Below, in pieces: positions 12,260-24,155 of a stretch of 64,000 nucleotides of DNA. The DNA comes from Hydractinia symbiolongicarpus (Eukaryota > Cnidaria > Hydrozoa > Anthoathecata > Hydractiniidae): the NCBI RefSeq assembly GCF_029227915.1, contig NC_079877.1:496001-560000 (forward strand), read 5' to 3'. The notes below the pieces were generated by a model. The model was not told the origin of the DNA. It did no database searches and saw only the letters and a list, made by a program, of their open reading frames with translations. The first letter of the stretch is position 1; each line of letters starts with the position of its first letter. The position numbers were made by a program, and so were the translations under genes.

Positions 12260-15200
12260 TCATTTTTGATGATACGCTGAATAAAAAAAGTTAAATCGGC
12301 GGCAAACTAAAACCCGCGATTTCCCGTAAATCCCGGACTCGGCCCGTATAGTCGAAAGTATTCAAAGAAAGTACCCTGCGAGAAAACTCATTTCCAGAAC
12401 GATTTTTTAAATTATCTTTTCACCATTAAAACGCATGAGACTTGTAGTTTTCAAAAATGTTTTAATTTTTGATGAGACGCTGAATAAAAGAATTTTAATC
12501 GCCGGGAAACGAAAACATGCGAATTCCCGTAAATCTCGGACTCGGCCCGTATAGCCAAAAGTATACAAAGAAAGTATCCTGGAAGTAAACTCATTTCCCG
12601 AACGATTTTTTAAATTATTTTTTCACCACTAAAACACTTGAGACTTGTAGTTTTTAAAAGTGTTTTCATTTTTGATGATACGCTGAATAAAAAAAGTTAA
12701 ATCGGCGGCAAACTAAAACCCGCGATTTCCCGTAAATCCCGGACTCGGCCCGTATAGTCGAAAGTATTCAAAGAAAGTACCCTGCGAGAAAACTCATTTC
12801 CATAACGATTTTTTAAATTATCTTTTCACCACTAAAACGCATGAGACTCGTAGTTTTCAAAAATGTTTTCATTTTTGATGAGACGCGGAATAAAAGAAGT
12901 TTAATCGCTGGCAAACGAAAACCCGCGATTTCCCGTAAATCCCGGACTCGGCTCGTATAGTCAAAATAATACAAAGAAACTACCCAGGGAGTAAACTCAT
13001 TTCCCGAACGATTTTTTAAATTATTTTTTCACCACTAAAACGCATAAGACTTGAAGTTTTCAAAAATGTTTTCATTTTTGATGAGACGCTGAATAAAAGA
13101 TGTTTAATCGCCGGCAAACGAAAACTAGCGATTTCCCGTAAATCCCGGACTCGGCCCGTATAGTCAAAAGTATACAGAGATAGTACTCAGGGAGTAAACT
13201 CATTTCCAGAACGATTTTTTAAATTATTTTTTCGCCACTAAAACGCATGAGACTTGCAGTTTTCAAAAATGTTTTTATTTTTGATGAGACTCTGAATAAA
13301 AGAAGTTTAATCGCCGGCAAACGAAAACCCGCGATTTCCCGTAAATCCCGGGCTTGGCCCGTATAGTCGAATGTATACAAAGAAAGTACCCTGTGAGTAA
13401 ACTTATTTCCCGAACAATTTTTTAAATTATTTTTTCACCACTAAAACGCATGAGACTTGTAGTTTTCAAAAATGTTTTCATTTTTGATGAGACGGTGAAT
13501 AAAAGAAGTTTAATCGCCGGCAAACGAAAACCCGCGATTTCTCGTAAATCCCGGACTCGGCCCGTATAGACAAAAGTATACAGAGATAGTACCCAGGAAG
13601 TAAACTCATTTCCCGAACGATTTTTTAAATTATTTTTTCGCCACTAAAAAGCGTGAGACTTGTAGTTTTCAAAAATGTTTTCATTTTTGATGAGACGCTT
13701 AATGAAAGAGGTTTAATCGCCGGCAAACGAAAACTAGCGATTTCCCGTAAATCCCGGACTCCGCCCGTATAGTCAAAAGTATACAGAGATAGTACTCAGG
13801 GAGTAAACTCATTTCCGGAACGATTTTTTAAATTATTTTTTCGTCACTAAAACGCATGAGACTTGCAGTTTTCAAAAATGTTTTTATTTTTGATGAGACT
13901 CTGAATAAAAGAAGTTTAATCGCCGGCAAACGAAAACCCGCGATTTCCCGTAAATCCCGGGCTTGGCCCGTATAGTCGAATGTATACAAAGAAAGTACCC
14001 TGTGAGTAAACTCATTTCCCGAACAATTTTTTAAATTATTTTTTCACCACTAAAACGCATGAGACTTGTAGTTTTCAAAAATGTTTTCATTTTTGATGAG
14101 ACGCTGAATAAAAGAAGTTTAATCGCCGGCAAACGAAAACCCGCGATTTCCCGTAAATCCCGGACTCGGCCCGTATAGACAAAAGTATACAGAGATAGTA
14201 CCCAGGAAGTAAACTCATTTCCCGAACGATTTTTTAAATTATTTTTTCGCCACTAAAAAGCGTGAGACTTGTAGTTTTCAAAAATGTTTTCATTTTTGAT
14301 GAGACGCTTAATGAAAGAGGTTTAATCGCCGGCAAACGAAAACTAGCGATTTCCCGTAAATCCCGAGCTAGGCCCGTATAGTCGAATGTATACAAAGAAA
14401 GTACCCAGGGAGTAAACTCATTTCCCGAACGATTTTTTAAATTATTTTTTCACCACTAAAACACTTGAGACTTGTAGTTTTCAAAAATGTTTTCATTTTT
14501 GATGATACGCTGAATAAAAAAAGTTAAATCGGCGGCAAACTAAAACCCGCGATTTCCCGTAAATCCCGGACTCGGCCCGTATAGTCGAAAGTATTCAAAG
14601 AAAGTACCCTGCGAGAAAACTCATTTCCAGAACGATTTTTTAAATTATCTTTTCACCATTAAAACGCATGAGACTTGTAGTTTTCAAAAATGTTTTAATT
14701 TTTGATGAGACGCTGAATAAAAGAATTTTAATCGCCGGGAAACGAAAACATGCGAATTCCCGTAAATCTCGGACTCGGCCCGTATAGCCAAAAGTATACA
14801 AAGAAAGTATCCTGGAAGTAAACTCATTTCCCGAACGATTTTTTAAATTATTTTTTCACCACTAAAACGCATGAGACTTGTAGTTTTCAAAAATGTTTTC
14901 ATTTTTGATGAGACGCTGAATAAAAGAAGTTTAATAGTCGGCAAACGAAAACCCGCGATTTCCCGTAAATCCCGGGCTTGGCCCGTATAGTCGAATATAT
15001 ACAAAGAAAGTACCCTGTGAGTAAACTCATTTCCATAACGATTTTTTAAATTATCTTTTCACCACTAAAACGCATGAGACTCGTAGTTTTCAAAAATGTT
15101 TTCATTTTTGATGAGACGCGGAATAAAAGAAGTTTAATCGCTGGCAAACGAAAACCCACGATTTCCCGTAAATCCCGGACTCGGCTCGTATAGTCAAAAT

Positions 15201-15465
15201 AATACAAAGAAACTACCCAGGGAGTAAACTCATTTCCCGAACGATTTTTTAAATTATTTTTTCACCACTAAAACGCATAAGACTTGAAGTTTTCAAAAAT
15301 GTTTTCATTTTTGATGAGACGCTGAATAAAAGATGTTTAATCGCCGGCAAACGAAAACTAGCGATTTCCTGTAAATCCCGGACTCGGCCCGTATAGTCAA
15401 AAGTATACAGAGATAGTACTCAGGGAGTAAACTCATTTCCAGAACGATTTTTTAAATTATTTTTT
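12260..15465 (+). repeat. 11-unit (2233-bp) duplication
   Basis: Bases 12260-13232 match 14493-15465 at an offset of 2233 bp, apart from one unit (about 12620-12800) that instead copies the unit 406 bp upstream (AGTTTTTAAAAGTG at 12243 and 12649). Markers are the GGGAAACGAAAACATGCG stretch (near 12503 and 14736) and CTCGTATAGTCAAAATAA (near 12952 and 15185). The repeat ends at a chimeric unit starting at 15429. Confidence 0.75.
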
Positions 15466-15631
15466 CACCACTAAAACGCATAAGACTTGCAGTTTTCAAA
15501 AATGTTTTTATTTTTGATGAGACTCTGAATAAAAGAAGTTTAATCGCCGGCAAACGAAAACTAGCGATTTCCCGTAAATCCCGGACTCCGCCCGTATAGT
15601 CAAAAGTATACAGAGATAGTACTCAGGGAGT
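15429..15631 (+). repeat. Chimeric satellite unit
   Basis: The left part has CACCACT, GCATAAGACTTGCAG, the T-loop variant and GAGACTCTG. The right part has AACTAGCG and CCCGGACTCCGCCCG, which elsewhere follow GCTTAATGAAAGAGG. The two halves belong to different subtypes, so the unit looks like the product of an exchange between non-equivalent units. It sits at the end of the 11-unit repeat. Confidence 0.65.
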
Positions 15632-16443
15632 AAACTCATTTCCAGAACGATTTTTTAAATTATTTTTTCGCCACTAAAACGCATGAGACTTGCAGTTTTC
15701 AAAAATGTTTTTATTTTTGATGAGACTCTGAATAAAAGAAGTTTAATCGCCGGCAAACGAAAACCCGCGATTTCCCGTAAATCCCGGGCTTGGCCCGTAT
15801 AGTCGAATGTATACAAAGAAAGTACCCTGTGAGTAAACTAATTTCCCGAACAATTTTTTAAATTATTTTTTCACCACTAAAACGCATGAGACTTGTAGTT
15901 TTCAAAAATGTTTTCATTTTTGATGAGACGCTGAATAAAAGAAGTTTAATTGCCGGCAAACGAAAACCCGCGATTTCCCGTAAATCCCGGACTCGGCCCG
16001 TATAGACAAAAGTATACAGAGATAGTACCCAGGAAGTAAACTCATTTCCCGAACGATTTTTTAAATTATTTTTTCGCCACTAAAAAGCGTGAGACTTGTA
16101 GTTTTCAAAAATGTTTTCATTTTTGATGAGACGCTTAATGAAAGAGGTTTAATCGCCGGCAAACGAAAACTAGCGATTTCCCGTAAATCCCGAGCTAGGC
16201 CCGTATAGTCGAATGGATACAAAGAAAGTACCCAGGGAGTAAACTCATTTCCCGAACGATTTTTTAAATTATTTTTTCACCACTAAAACACTTGAGACTT
16301 GTAGTTTTTAAAAATGTTTTAATTTTTGATGAGACGCTGAATAAAAGAAGTTTAATCGCCGGCAAACGAAAACCCGCGAATTCCCGTAAATCTCGGACTC
16401 GGCCCGTATAGCCAAAAGTATACAAAGAAAGTATCCTGGAAGT
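15632..16443 (+). repeat. Four satellite units between duplicated blocks
   Basis: Four units (starts 15632, 15835, 16038 and 16241) of subtypes seen at 13.2-14.4 kb. The unit at 15835 starts AAACTAATTTCCCGAACAATT. The last unit joins a CACTTGAG left part to a TTTTAATTT, GCTGAATAAAAGAAG right part. No higher-order pattern of its own is visible. Confidence 0.7.
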
Positions 16444-19283
16444 AAACTCATTTCCCGAACGATTTTTTAAATTATTTTTTCACCACTAAAACGCATGAGA
16501 CTTGTAGTTTTCAAAAATGTTTTCATTTTTGATGAGACGCTGAATAAAAGAAGTTTAATAGTCCGCAAACGAAAACCCGCGATTTCAAGTAAATCCCGGG
16601 CTTGGCCCGTATAGTCGAATATATACAAAGAAAGTACCCTGTGAGTAAACTCAATTCCATAACGATTTTTTAAATTATTTTTCACCATTAAAACGCATGA
16701 GACTCGTAGTTTTCAAAAATGTTTTCATTTTTGATGAGACGCGGAATAAAAGAAGTTTAATCGCTGGCAAACGAAAACCCGCGATTTCCCGTAAATCCCG
16801 GACTCGGCCCGTATAGTCAAAAGTATACAAAGAAACTACCCAGGGAGTAAACTCATTTCCATAACGATTTTTTAAATTATTTTTTCACCACTAAAACGCA
16901 TAAGACTTGAAGTTTTCAAAAATGTTTTCATTTTTGATGAGACTCTGAATAAAAAAAGTTTAGTCGCCGGCATAGGAAAACCCGCGATTTCCCGTAAATC
17001 CCGGACTCGGCCCGTATAGAAAAAAGTATACAGAGATAGTACCCAGGAAGTAAACTCATTTCCCGAACGATTTTTTAAATTATTTTTTCGCCACTAAAAC
17101 GCATGAGACTTGTAGTTTTCAAAAATGTTTTTATTTTTGATGAGACTCTGAATAAAAGAAGTTTAATCGCCGGCAAAGGAAAACCCGCGATTTCCCGTAA
17201 ATCCCGGACTCGGCCCGTATAGACAAAAGTATACAGAGATAGTACCCAAGAAGTAAACTCATTTCCCGAACGATTTTTTAAATTATTTTTTCGCCACTAA
17301 AACGCGTGAGACTTGTAGTTTTCAAAAATGTTTTCATTTTTGATGAGACGCTTAATAAAAGAGGTTTAATCGCCGGCAAACGAAAACTAGCGATTTCCCG
17401 TAAATCCCGAGCTAGGCCCGCATAGTCGAATGTATACAAAGAAAGTACCCAGGGAGTAAACTCATTTCCCGAACGATTTTTTAAATTATTTTTTCACCAC
17501 TAAAACGCTTGAGACATGTAGTTTTCAAAAATGTTTTCATTTTTGATGAGACGCTGAATAAAAAAAGTTTAATCGGCGGCAAACTAAAACCCGCGATTTC
17601 CCGTAAATCCCGGACTCGGCCCGTATAGTCGAAAGTATACAAAGAAAGTACCCTGCGAGTAAACTCATTTGCAGAACGATTTTTTAAATTATCTTTTCAC
17701 CACTAAAACGCATGAGACTTGTAGTTTTCAAAAATGTTTTCATTTTTGATGAGACGCTGAATAAAAGAAGTTTAATCGCCGGCAAACGAAAACCCGCGAA
17801 TTCCCGTAAATCTCGGACTCGGCCCGTATAGCCAAAAGTATAAAAAGAAAGTATCCAGGAAGTAAACTAATTTCCCGAACGATTTTTTAAATTATTTTTT
17901 CACCACTAAAACGCATGAGACTTGTAGTTTTCAAAAATGTTTTCATTTTTGATGAGACGCTGAATAAAAGAAGTTTAATAGTCCGCAAACGAAAACCCGC
18001 GATTTCAAGTAAATCCCGGGCTTGGCCCGTATAGTCGAATATATACAAAGAAAGTACCCTGTGAGTAAACTCAATTCCATAACGATTTTTTAAATTATTT
18101 TTCACCATTAAAACGCATGAGACTCGTAGTTTTCAAAAATGTTTTCATTTTTGATGAGACGCGGAATAAAAGAAGTTTAATCGCTGGCAAACGAAAACCC
18201 GCGATTTCCCGTAAATCCCGGACTCGGCCCGTATAGTCAAAAGTATACAAAGAAACTACCCAGGGAGTAAACTCATTTCCATAACGATTTTTTAAATTAT
18301 TTTTTCACCACTAAAACGCATAAGACTTGAAGTTTTCAAAAATGTTTTCATTTTTGATGAGACTCTGAATAAAAAAAGTTTAGTCGCCGGCATAGGAAAA
18401 CCCGCGATTTCCCGTAAATCCCGGACTCGGCCCGTATAGAAAAAAGTATACAGAGATAGTACCCAGGAAGTAAACTCATTTCCCGAACGATTTTTTAAAT
18501 TATTTTTTCGCCACTAAAACGCATGAGACTTGTAGTTTTCAAAAATGTTTTTATTTTTGATGAGACTCTGAATAAAAGAAGTTTAATCGCCGGCAAAGGA
18601 AAACCCGCGATTTCCCGTAAATCCCGGACTCGGCCCGTATAGACAAAAGTATACAGAGATAGTACCCAAGAAGTAAACTCATTTCCCGAACGATTTTTTA
18701 AATTATTTTTTCGCCACTAAAACGCGTGAGACTTGTAGTTTTCAAAAATGTTTTCATTTTTGATGAGACGCTTAATAAAAGAGGTTTAATCGCCGGCAAA
18801 CGAAAACTAGCGATTTCCCGTAAATCCCGAGCTAGGCCCGCATAGTCGAATGTATACAAAGAAAGTACCCAGGGAGTAAACTCATTTCCCGAACGATTTT
18901 TTAAATTATTTTTTCACCACTAAAACGCTTGAGACATGTAGTTTTCAAAAATGTTTTCATTTTTGATGAGACGCTGAATAAAAAAAGTTTAATCGGCGGC
19001 AAACTAAAACCCGCGATTTCCCGTAAATCCCGGACTCGGCCCGTATAGTCGAAAGTATACAAAGAAAGTACCCTGCGAGTAAACTCATTTGCAGAACGAT
19101 TTTTTAAATTATCTTTTCACCACTAAAACGCATGAGACTTGTAGTTTTCAAAAATGTTTTCATTTTTGATGAGACGCTGAATAAAAGAAGTTTAATCGCC
19201 GGCAAACGAAAACCCGCGAATTCCCGTAAATCTCGGACTCGGCCCGTATAGCCAAAAGTATAAAAAGAAAGTATCCAGGAAGT
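16444..19283 (+). repeat. Tandem 7-unit higher-order repeat, 2 x 1420 bp, apparently identical
   Basis: Copy 1 is 16444-17863 and copy 2 is 17864-19283. Line-by-line comparison found no difference from 16450 to 17918 against 17870 to 19338. Each copy contains the same 1-base deletion in a T run (near 16680 and 18100), which makes the block 1420 bp and not 1421. The differences at the left edge (AAACTCA against AAACTAA, TACAAAG against TAAAAAG) place the duplication endpoints. This is the most recent large duplication I can identify, assuming it is not an assembly artefact. Confidence 0.92.
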
Positions 19284-21313
19284 AAACTAATTTCCCGAAC
19301 GATTTTTTAAATTATTTTTTCACCACTAAAACGCATGACACTCGTAGTTTTCAAAAATGTTTTCATTTTTGATGAGACGCTTAATGAAAGAGGTTTAATT
19401 GCTGGCAAACGAAAACCCGCGATTTCCCGTAAATCCCGGGCTTGGCCCGTATAGTCGAATGTATACAAAGAAAGTACCCTGGGAGTAAACTTATTTCCAG
19501 AACGATTTTTTAAATTATCTTTTCACCACTGAAACGCATGAGACTTGCAGTTTTCAAAAATGTTTTCATTTTTGATGAGACGCTGAATAAAAGAAGTTTA
19601 ATCGCCGGCAAACGAAAACCCGCGAATTCCCGTAAATCTCGAACTCGGCCCGTATAGCCAAAAGTATACAAAGAAAGTATCCAGGAAGTAAACTCATTTC
19701 CAGAACGATTTTTTAAATTATCTTTTCACCACTAAAACGCATGAGACTTGCAGTTTTCAAAAATGTTTTCATTTTTGATGAGACGCTGAATAAAAGAAGT
19801 TTAATCGCCGGCAAACGAAAACACGCGAATTCCTGTAAATCTCGGACTCGGCCCGTATAGCCAAAAGTATACAAAGAAAGTATCCAGGAAGTAAACTCAT
19901 TTCCCGAACGATTTTTTAAATTATTTTTTCACCACTAAAACGCATGAGACTTGTAGTTTTCAAAAATGTTTTTATTTTTGATGAGACGCTGAATAAAAGA
20001 AGTTTAATCGCCGGCAAACGAAAACCCGCGATTTCCTGTAAATCCCGGGCTTGGCCCATATAGTCGAATATATACGAAGAAAGTACCCTGTGAGTAAACT
20101 CATTTCCATAACGATTTTTTAAATTATTTTTTCACCACTAAAACGCTTGAGACATGTAGTTTTCAAAAATGTTTTCATTTTTGATGAGACGCTGAATAAA
20201 AAAAGTTTAATCGGCGGCAAACTAAAACCCGCGATTTCCCGTAAATCCCGGACTCGGCCCGTATAGTCGAAAGTATACAAAGAAAGTACCCTGCGAGTAA
20301 ACTCATTTGCAGAACGATTTTTTAAATTATCTTTTCACCACTAAAACGCATGAGACTTGTAGTTTTCAAAAATGTTTTCATTTTTGATGAGACGCTGAAT
20401 AAAAGAAGTTTAATCGCCGGCAAACGAAAACCCGCGAATTCCCGTAAATCTCGTACTCGGCCCGTATAGCCAAAAGTATAAAAAGAAAGTATCCAGGAAG
20501 TAAACTAATTTCCCGAACGATTTTTTAAATTATTTTTTCACCACTAAAACGCATGACACTCGTAGTTTTCAAAAATGTTTTCATTTTTGATGAGACGCTT
20601 AATGAAAGAGGTTTAATTGCTGGCAAACGAAAACCCGCGATTTCCCGTAAATCCCGGGCTTGGCCCGTATAGTCGAATGTATACAAAGAAAGTACCCTGG
20701 GAGTAAACTTATTTCCAGAACGATTTTTTAAATTATCTTTTCACCACTGAAACGCATGAGACTTGCAGTTTTCAAAAATGTTTTCATTTTTGATGAGACG
20801 CTGAATAAAAGAAGTTTAATCGCCGGCAAACGAAAACCCGCGAATTCCCGTAAATCTCGAACTCGGCCCGTATAGCCAAAAGTATACAAAGAAAGTATCC
20901 AGGAAGTAAACTCATTTCCAGAACGATTTTTTAAATTATCTTTTCACCACTAAAACGCATGAGACTTGCAGTTTTCAAAAATGTTTTCATTTTTGATGAG
21001 ACGCTGAATAAAAGAAGTTTAATCGCCGGCAAACGAAAACACGCGAATTCCTGTAAATCTCGGACTCGGCCCGTATAGCCAAAAGTATACAAAGAAAGTA
21101 TCCAGGAAGTAAACTCATTTCCCGAACGATTTTTTAAATTATTTTTTCACCACTAAAACGCATGAGACTTGTAGTTTTCAAAAATGTTTTTATTTTTGAT
21201 GAGACGCTGAATAAAAGAAGTTTAATCGCCGGCAAACGAAAACCCGCGATTTCCTGTAAATCCCGGGCTTGGCCCATATAGTCGAATATATACGAAGAAA
21301 GTACCCTGTGAGT
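18878..21313 (+). repeat. Tandem 6-unit repeat, 2 x 1218 bp
   Basis: Copy 1 is 18878-20095 and copy 2 is 20096-21313. Shared rare markers are GCTTGAGACATG (18927 and 20145), AAACTCATTTGCAGAACG, GCATGACACTCGTAG, AAACTTATTTCCAGAACG and ATATACGAAGAAAG. I saw one substitution (TCGGACTC against TCGTACTC near 20453). The first 35 or so bases of copy 2 carry CATAACG, which belongs to another subtype, so the junction unit 20096-20298 is chimeric. The block overlaps the end of the 7-unit repeat. Confidence 0.88.
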
Positions 21314-22531
21314 AAACTCATTTCCATAACGATTTTTTAAATTATCTTTTCACCACTAAAACGCATGAGACTCGTAGTTTTCAAAAATGTTTTCATTTTT
21401 GATGAGACGCGGAATAAAAGAGGTTTAATCGCCGGCAAACGAAAACCCGCGATTTCCCGTAAATCCCGGGCTTGGCCCGTATAGTCGAATGTATACAAAG
21501 AAAGTACCCTGGGAGTAAACTCATTTTCAGAACGATTTTTTAACTTATCTTTTCACCACTAAAACGCATGAGACTTGCAGTTTTCAAAAATGTTTTCATT
21601 TTTGATGAGACGCTGAATAAAAGAAGTTTAATCGCCGGCAAACGAAAACCCGCGAATTCCCGTAAATCCCGGACTCGGCCCGTATAGCCAAAAGTATACA
21701 AAGAAAGTATCCAGGAAGTAAACTCATTTCCAGAACGATTTTTTAAATTATCTTTTCACCACTAAAACGCATGAGACTTGCAGTTTTCAAAAATGTTTTC
21801 ATTTTTGATGAGACGCTGAATAAAAGAAGTTTAATCGCCGGCAAACGAAAACACGCGAATTCCTGTAAATCTCGGACTCGGCCCGTATAGCCAAAAGTAT
21901 ACCAAGAAAGTATCCAGGAAGTAAACTCATTTCCCGAACGATTTTTTAAATTATTTTTTCACCACTAAAACGCATGAGACTTGTAGTTTTCAAAAATGTT
22001 TTTATTTTTGATGAGACGCTGAATAAAAGAAGTTTAATCGCCGGCAAACGAAAACCCGCGATTTCCTGTAAATCCCGGGCTTGGCCCATATAGTCGAATA
22101 TATACGAAGAAAGTACCCTGTGAGTAAACTCATTTCCATAACGATTTTTTAAATTATCTTTTCACCACTAAAACGCATGAGACTCGTAGTTTTCAAAAAT
22201 GTTTTCATTTTTGATGAGACGCGGAATAAAAGAGGTTTAATCGCCGGCAAACGAAAACCCGCGATTTCCCGTAAATCCCGGGCTTGGCCCGTATAGTCGA
22301 ATGTATACAAAGAAAGTACCCTGGGAGTAAACTCATTTTCAGAACGATTTTTTAACTTATCTTTTCACCACTAAAACGCATGAGACTTGCAGTTTTCAAA
22401 AATGTTTTCATTTTTGATGAGACGCTGAATAAAAGAAGTTTAATCGCCGGCAAACGAAAACCCGCAAATTCCCGTAAATCCCGGACTCGGCCCGTATAGC
22501 CAAAAGTATACAAAGAAAGTATCCAGGAAGT
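20908..22531 (+). repeat. 4-unit (812-bp) tandem duplication
   Basis: Bases 20908-21719 match 21720-22531. Markers are AACACGCGAATTCCTG, GGCCCATATAGTCGAA, ATATACGAAG, GACGCGGAATAAAAGAGG and the rare TTTTTTAACTTATC (near 21536 and 22348). Copies then diverge, since 22532 has CCCGAACG where 21720 has CCAGAACG. The start overlaps the second copy of the 6-unit repeat, showing that exchanges were layered. Confidence 0.85.
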
Positions 22532-24155
22532 AAACTCATTTCCCGAACGATTTTTTAAATTATTTTTTCACCACTAAAACGCATGAGACTCGTAGTTTTC
22601 AAAAATGTTTTCATTTTTGATGAGACGCTTAATGAAAGAGGTTTAATCGCCGGCAAACGAAAACTAGCGATTTCCCGTAAATCCCGAGCTAGGCCCGCAT
22701 AGTCGAATGTATACAAAGAAAGTACCCAAGGAGTAAACTCATTTCCCGAACGATTTTTTAAATTATTTTTTCACCACTAAAACGCTTGAGACTTGTAGTT
22801 TTCAAAAATGTTTTCATTTTTGATGAGACGCTGAATAAAAAAAGTTTAATCGGCGGCAAACTAAAACCCGCGATTTCCCGTAAATCCCGGACTCGGCCCG
22901 TATAGTCGAAAGTATACAAAGAAAGTACCCTGCGAGTAAACTCATTTCCAGAACGATTTTTTAAATTATCTTTTCACCACTAAAACGCATGAGACTTGTA
23001 GTTTTCAAAAATGTTTTCACTTTTGATGAGACGCTGAATAAAAGACGTTTAATCGCCGGCAAACGAAAACCCGCGAATTCCCGTAAATCTCGGACTCGGT
23101 CCGTATAGCCAAAAGTATACAAAGAAAGTATCTAGGAAGTAAACTGATTTCCCGAACGATTTTTTAAATTATTTTTTCACCACTAAAACGCATGAGACTT
23201 GTAGTTTTAAAAAATGTTTTCATTTTTGATGAGACGCGGAATAAAAGAGGTTTAATCGCCGGCAAACGAAAACCCGCGATTTCCCGTAAATCCCGGGCTT
23301 GGCCCGTATAGTCGAATGTATACAAAGAAAGTACCCTGGGAGTAAACTCATTTTCAGAACGATTTTTTAACTTATCTTTTCACCACTAAAACGCATGAGA
23401 CTTGCAGTTTTCAAAAATGTTTTCATTTTTGATGAGACGCTGAATAAAAGAAGTTTAATCGCCGGCAAACGAAAACCCGCGAATTCCCGTAAATCCCGGA
23501 CTCGGCCCGTATAGCCAAAAGTATACAAAGAAAGTATCCAGGAAGTAAACTCATTTCCCGAACAATTTTTTAAATTATTTTTTCACCACTAAAACGCATG
23601 AGACTCGTAGTTTTCAAAAATGTTTTCATTTTTGATGAGACGCTTAATGAAAGAGGTTTAATCGCCGGCAAACGAAAACTAGCGATTTCCCGTAAATCCC
23701 GAGCTAGGCCCGCATAGTCGAATGTATACAAAGAAAGTACCCAAGGAGTAAACTCATTTCCCGAACGATTTTTTAAATTATTTTTTCACCACTAAAACGC
23801 TTGAGACTTGTAGTTTTCAAAAATGTTTTCATTTTTGATGAGACGCTGAATAAAAAAAGTTTAATCGGCGGCAAACTAAAACCCGCGATTTCCCGTAAAT
23901 CCCGGACTCGGCCCGTATAGTCGAAAGTATACAAAGAAAGTACCCTGCGAGTAAACTCATTTCCAGAACGATTTTTTAAATTATCTTTTCACCACTAAAA
24001 CGCATGAGACTTGTAGTTTTCAAAAATGTTTTCACTTTTGATGAGACGCTGAATAAAAGACGTTTAATCGCCGGCAAACGAAAACCCGCGAATTCCCGTA
24101 AATCTCGGACTCGGTCCGTATAGCCAAAAGTATACAAAGAAAGTATCTAGGAAGT
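22329..24155 (+). repeat. 5-unit (1015-bp) repeat
   Basis: Bases about 22212-23226 match 23227-24241 at an offset of 1015 bp. The unit order is TTTTCAGAACG with TAACTTATC, then GACTCGTAG/GCTAGG, then GCTTGAGACTTG/CGGCGGCAAAC, then a unit with TTTTCACTTTTGATG, then a linking unit. A third, more diverged set of four of these units is at 26795-27606. The tag TTTTCACTTTTGATG occurs near 23014, 24029, 24841, 25653, 26465, 27480 and 28292. Confidence 0.85.
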
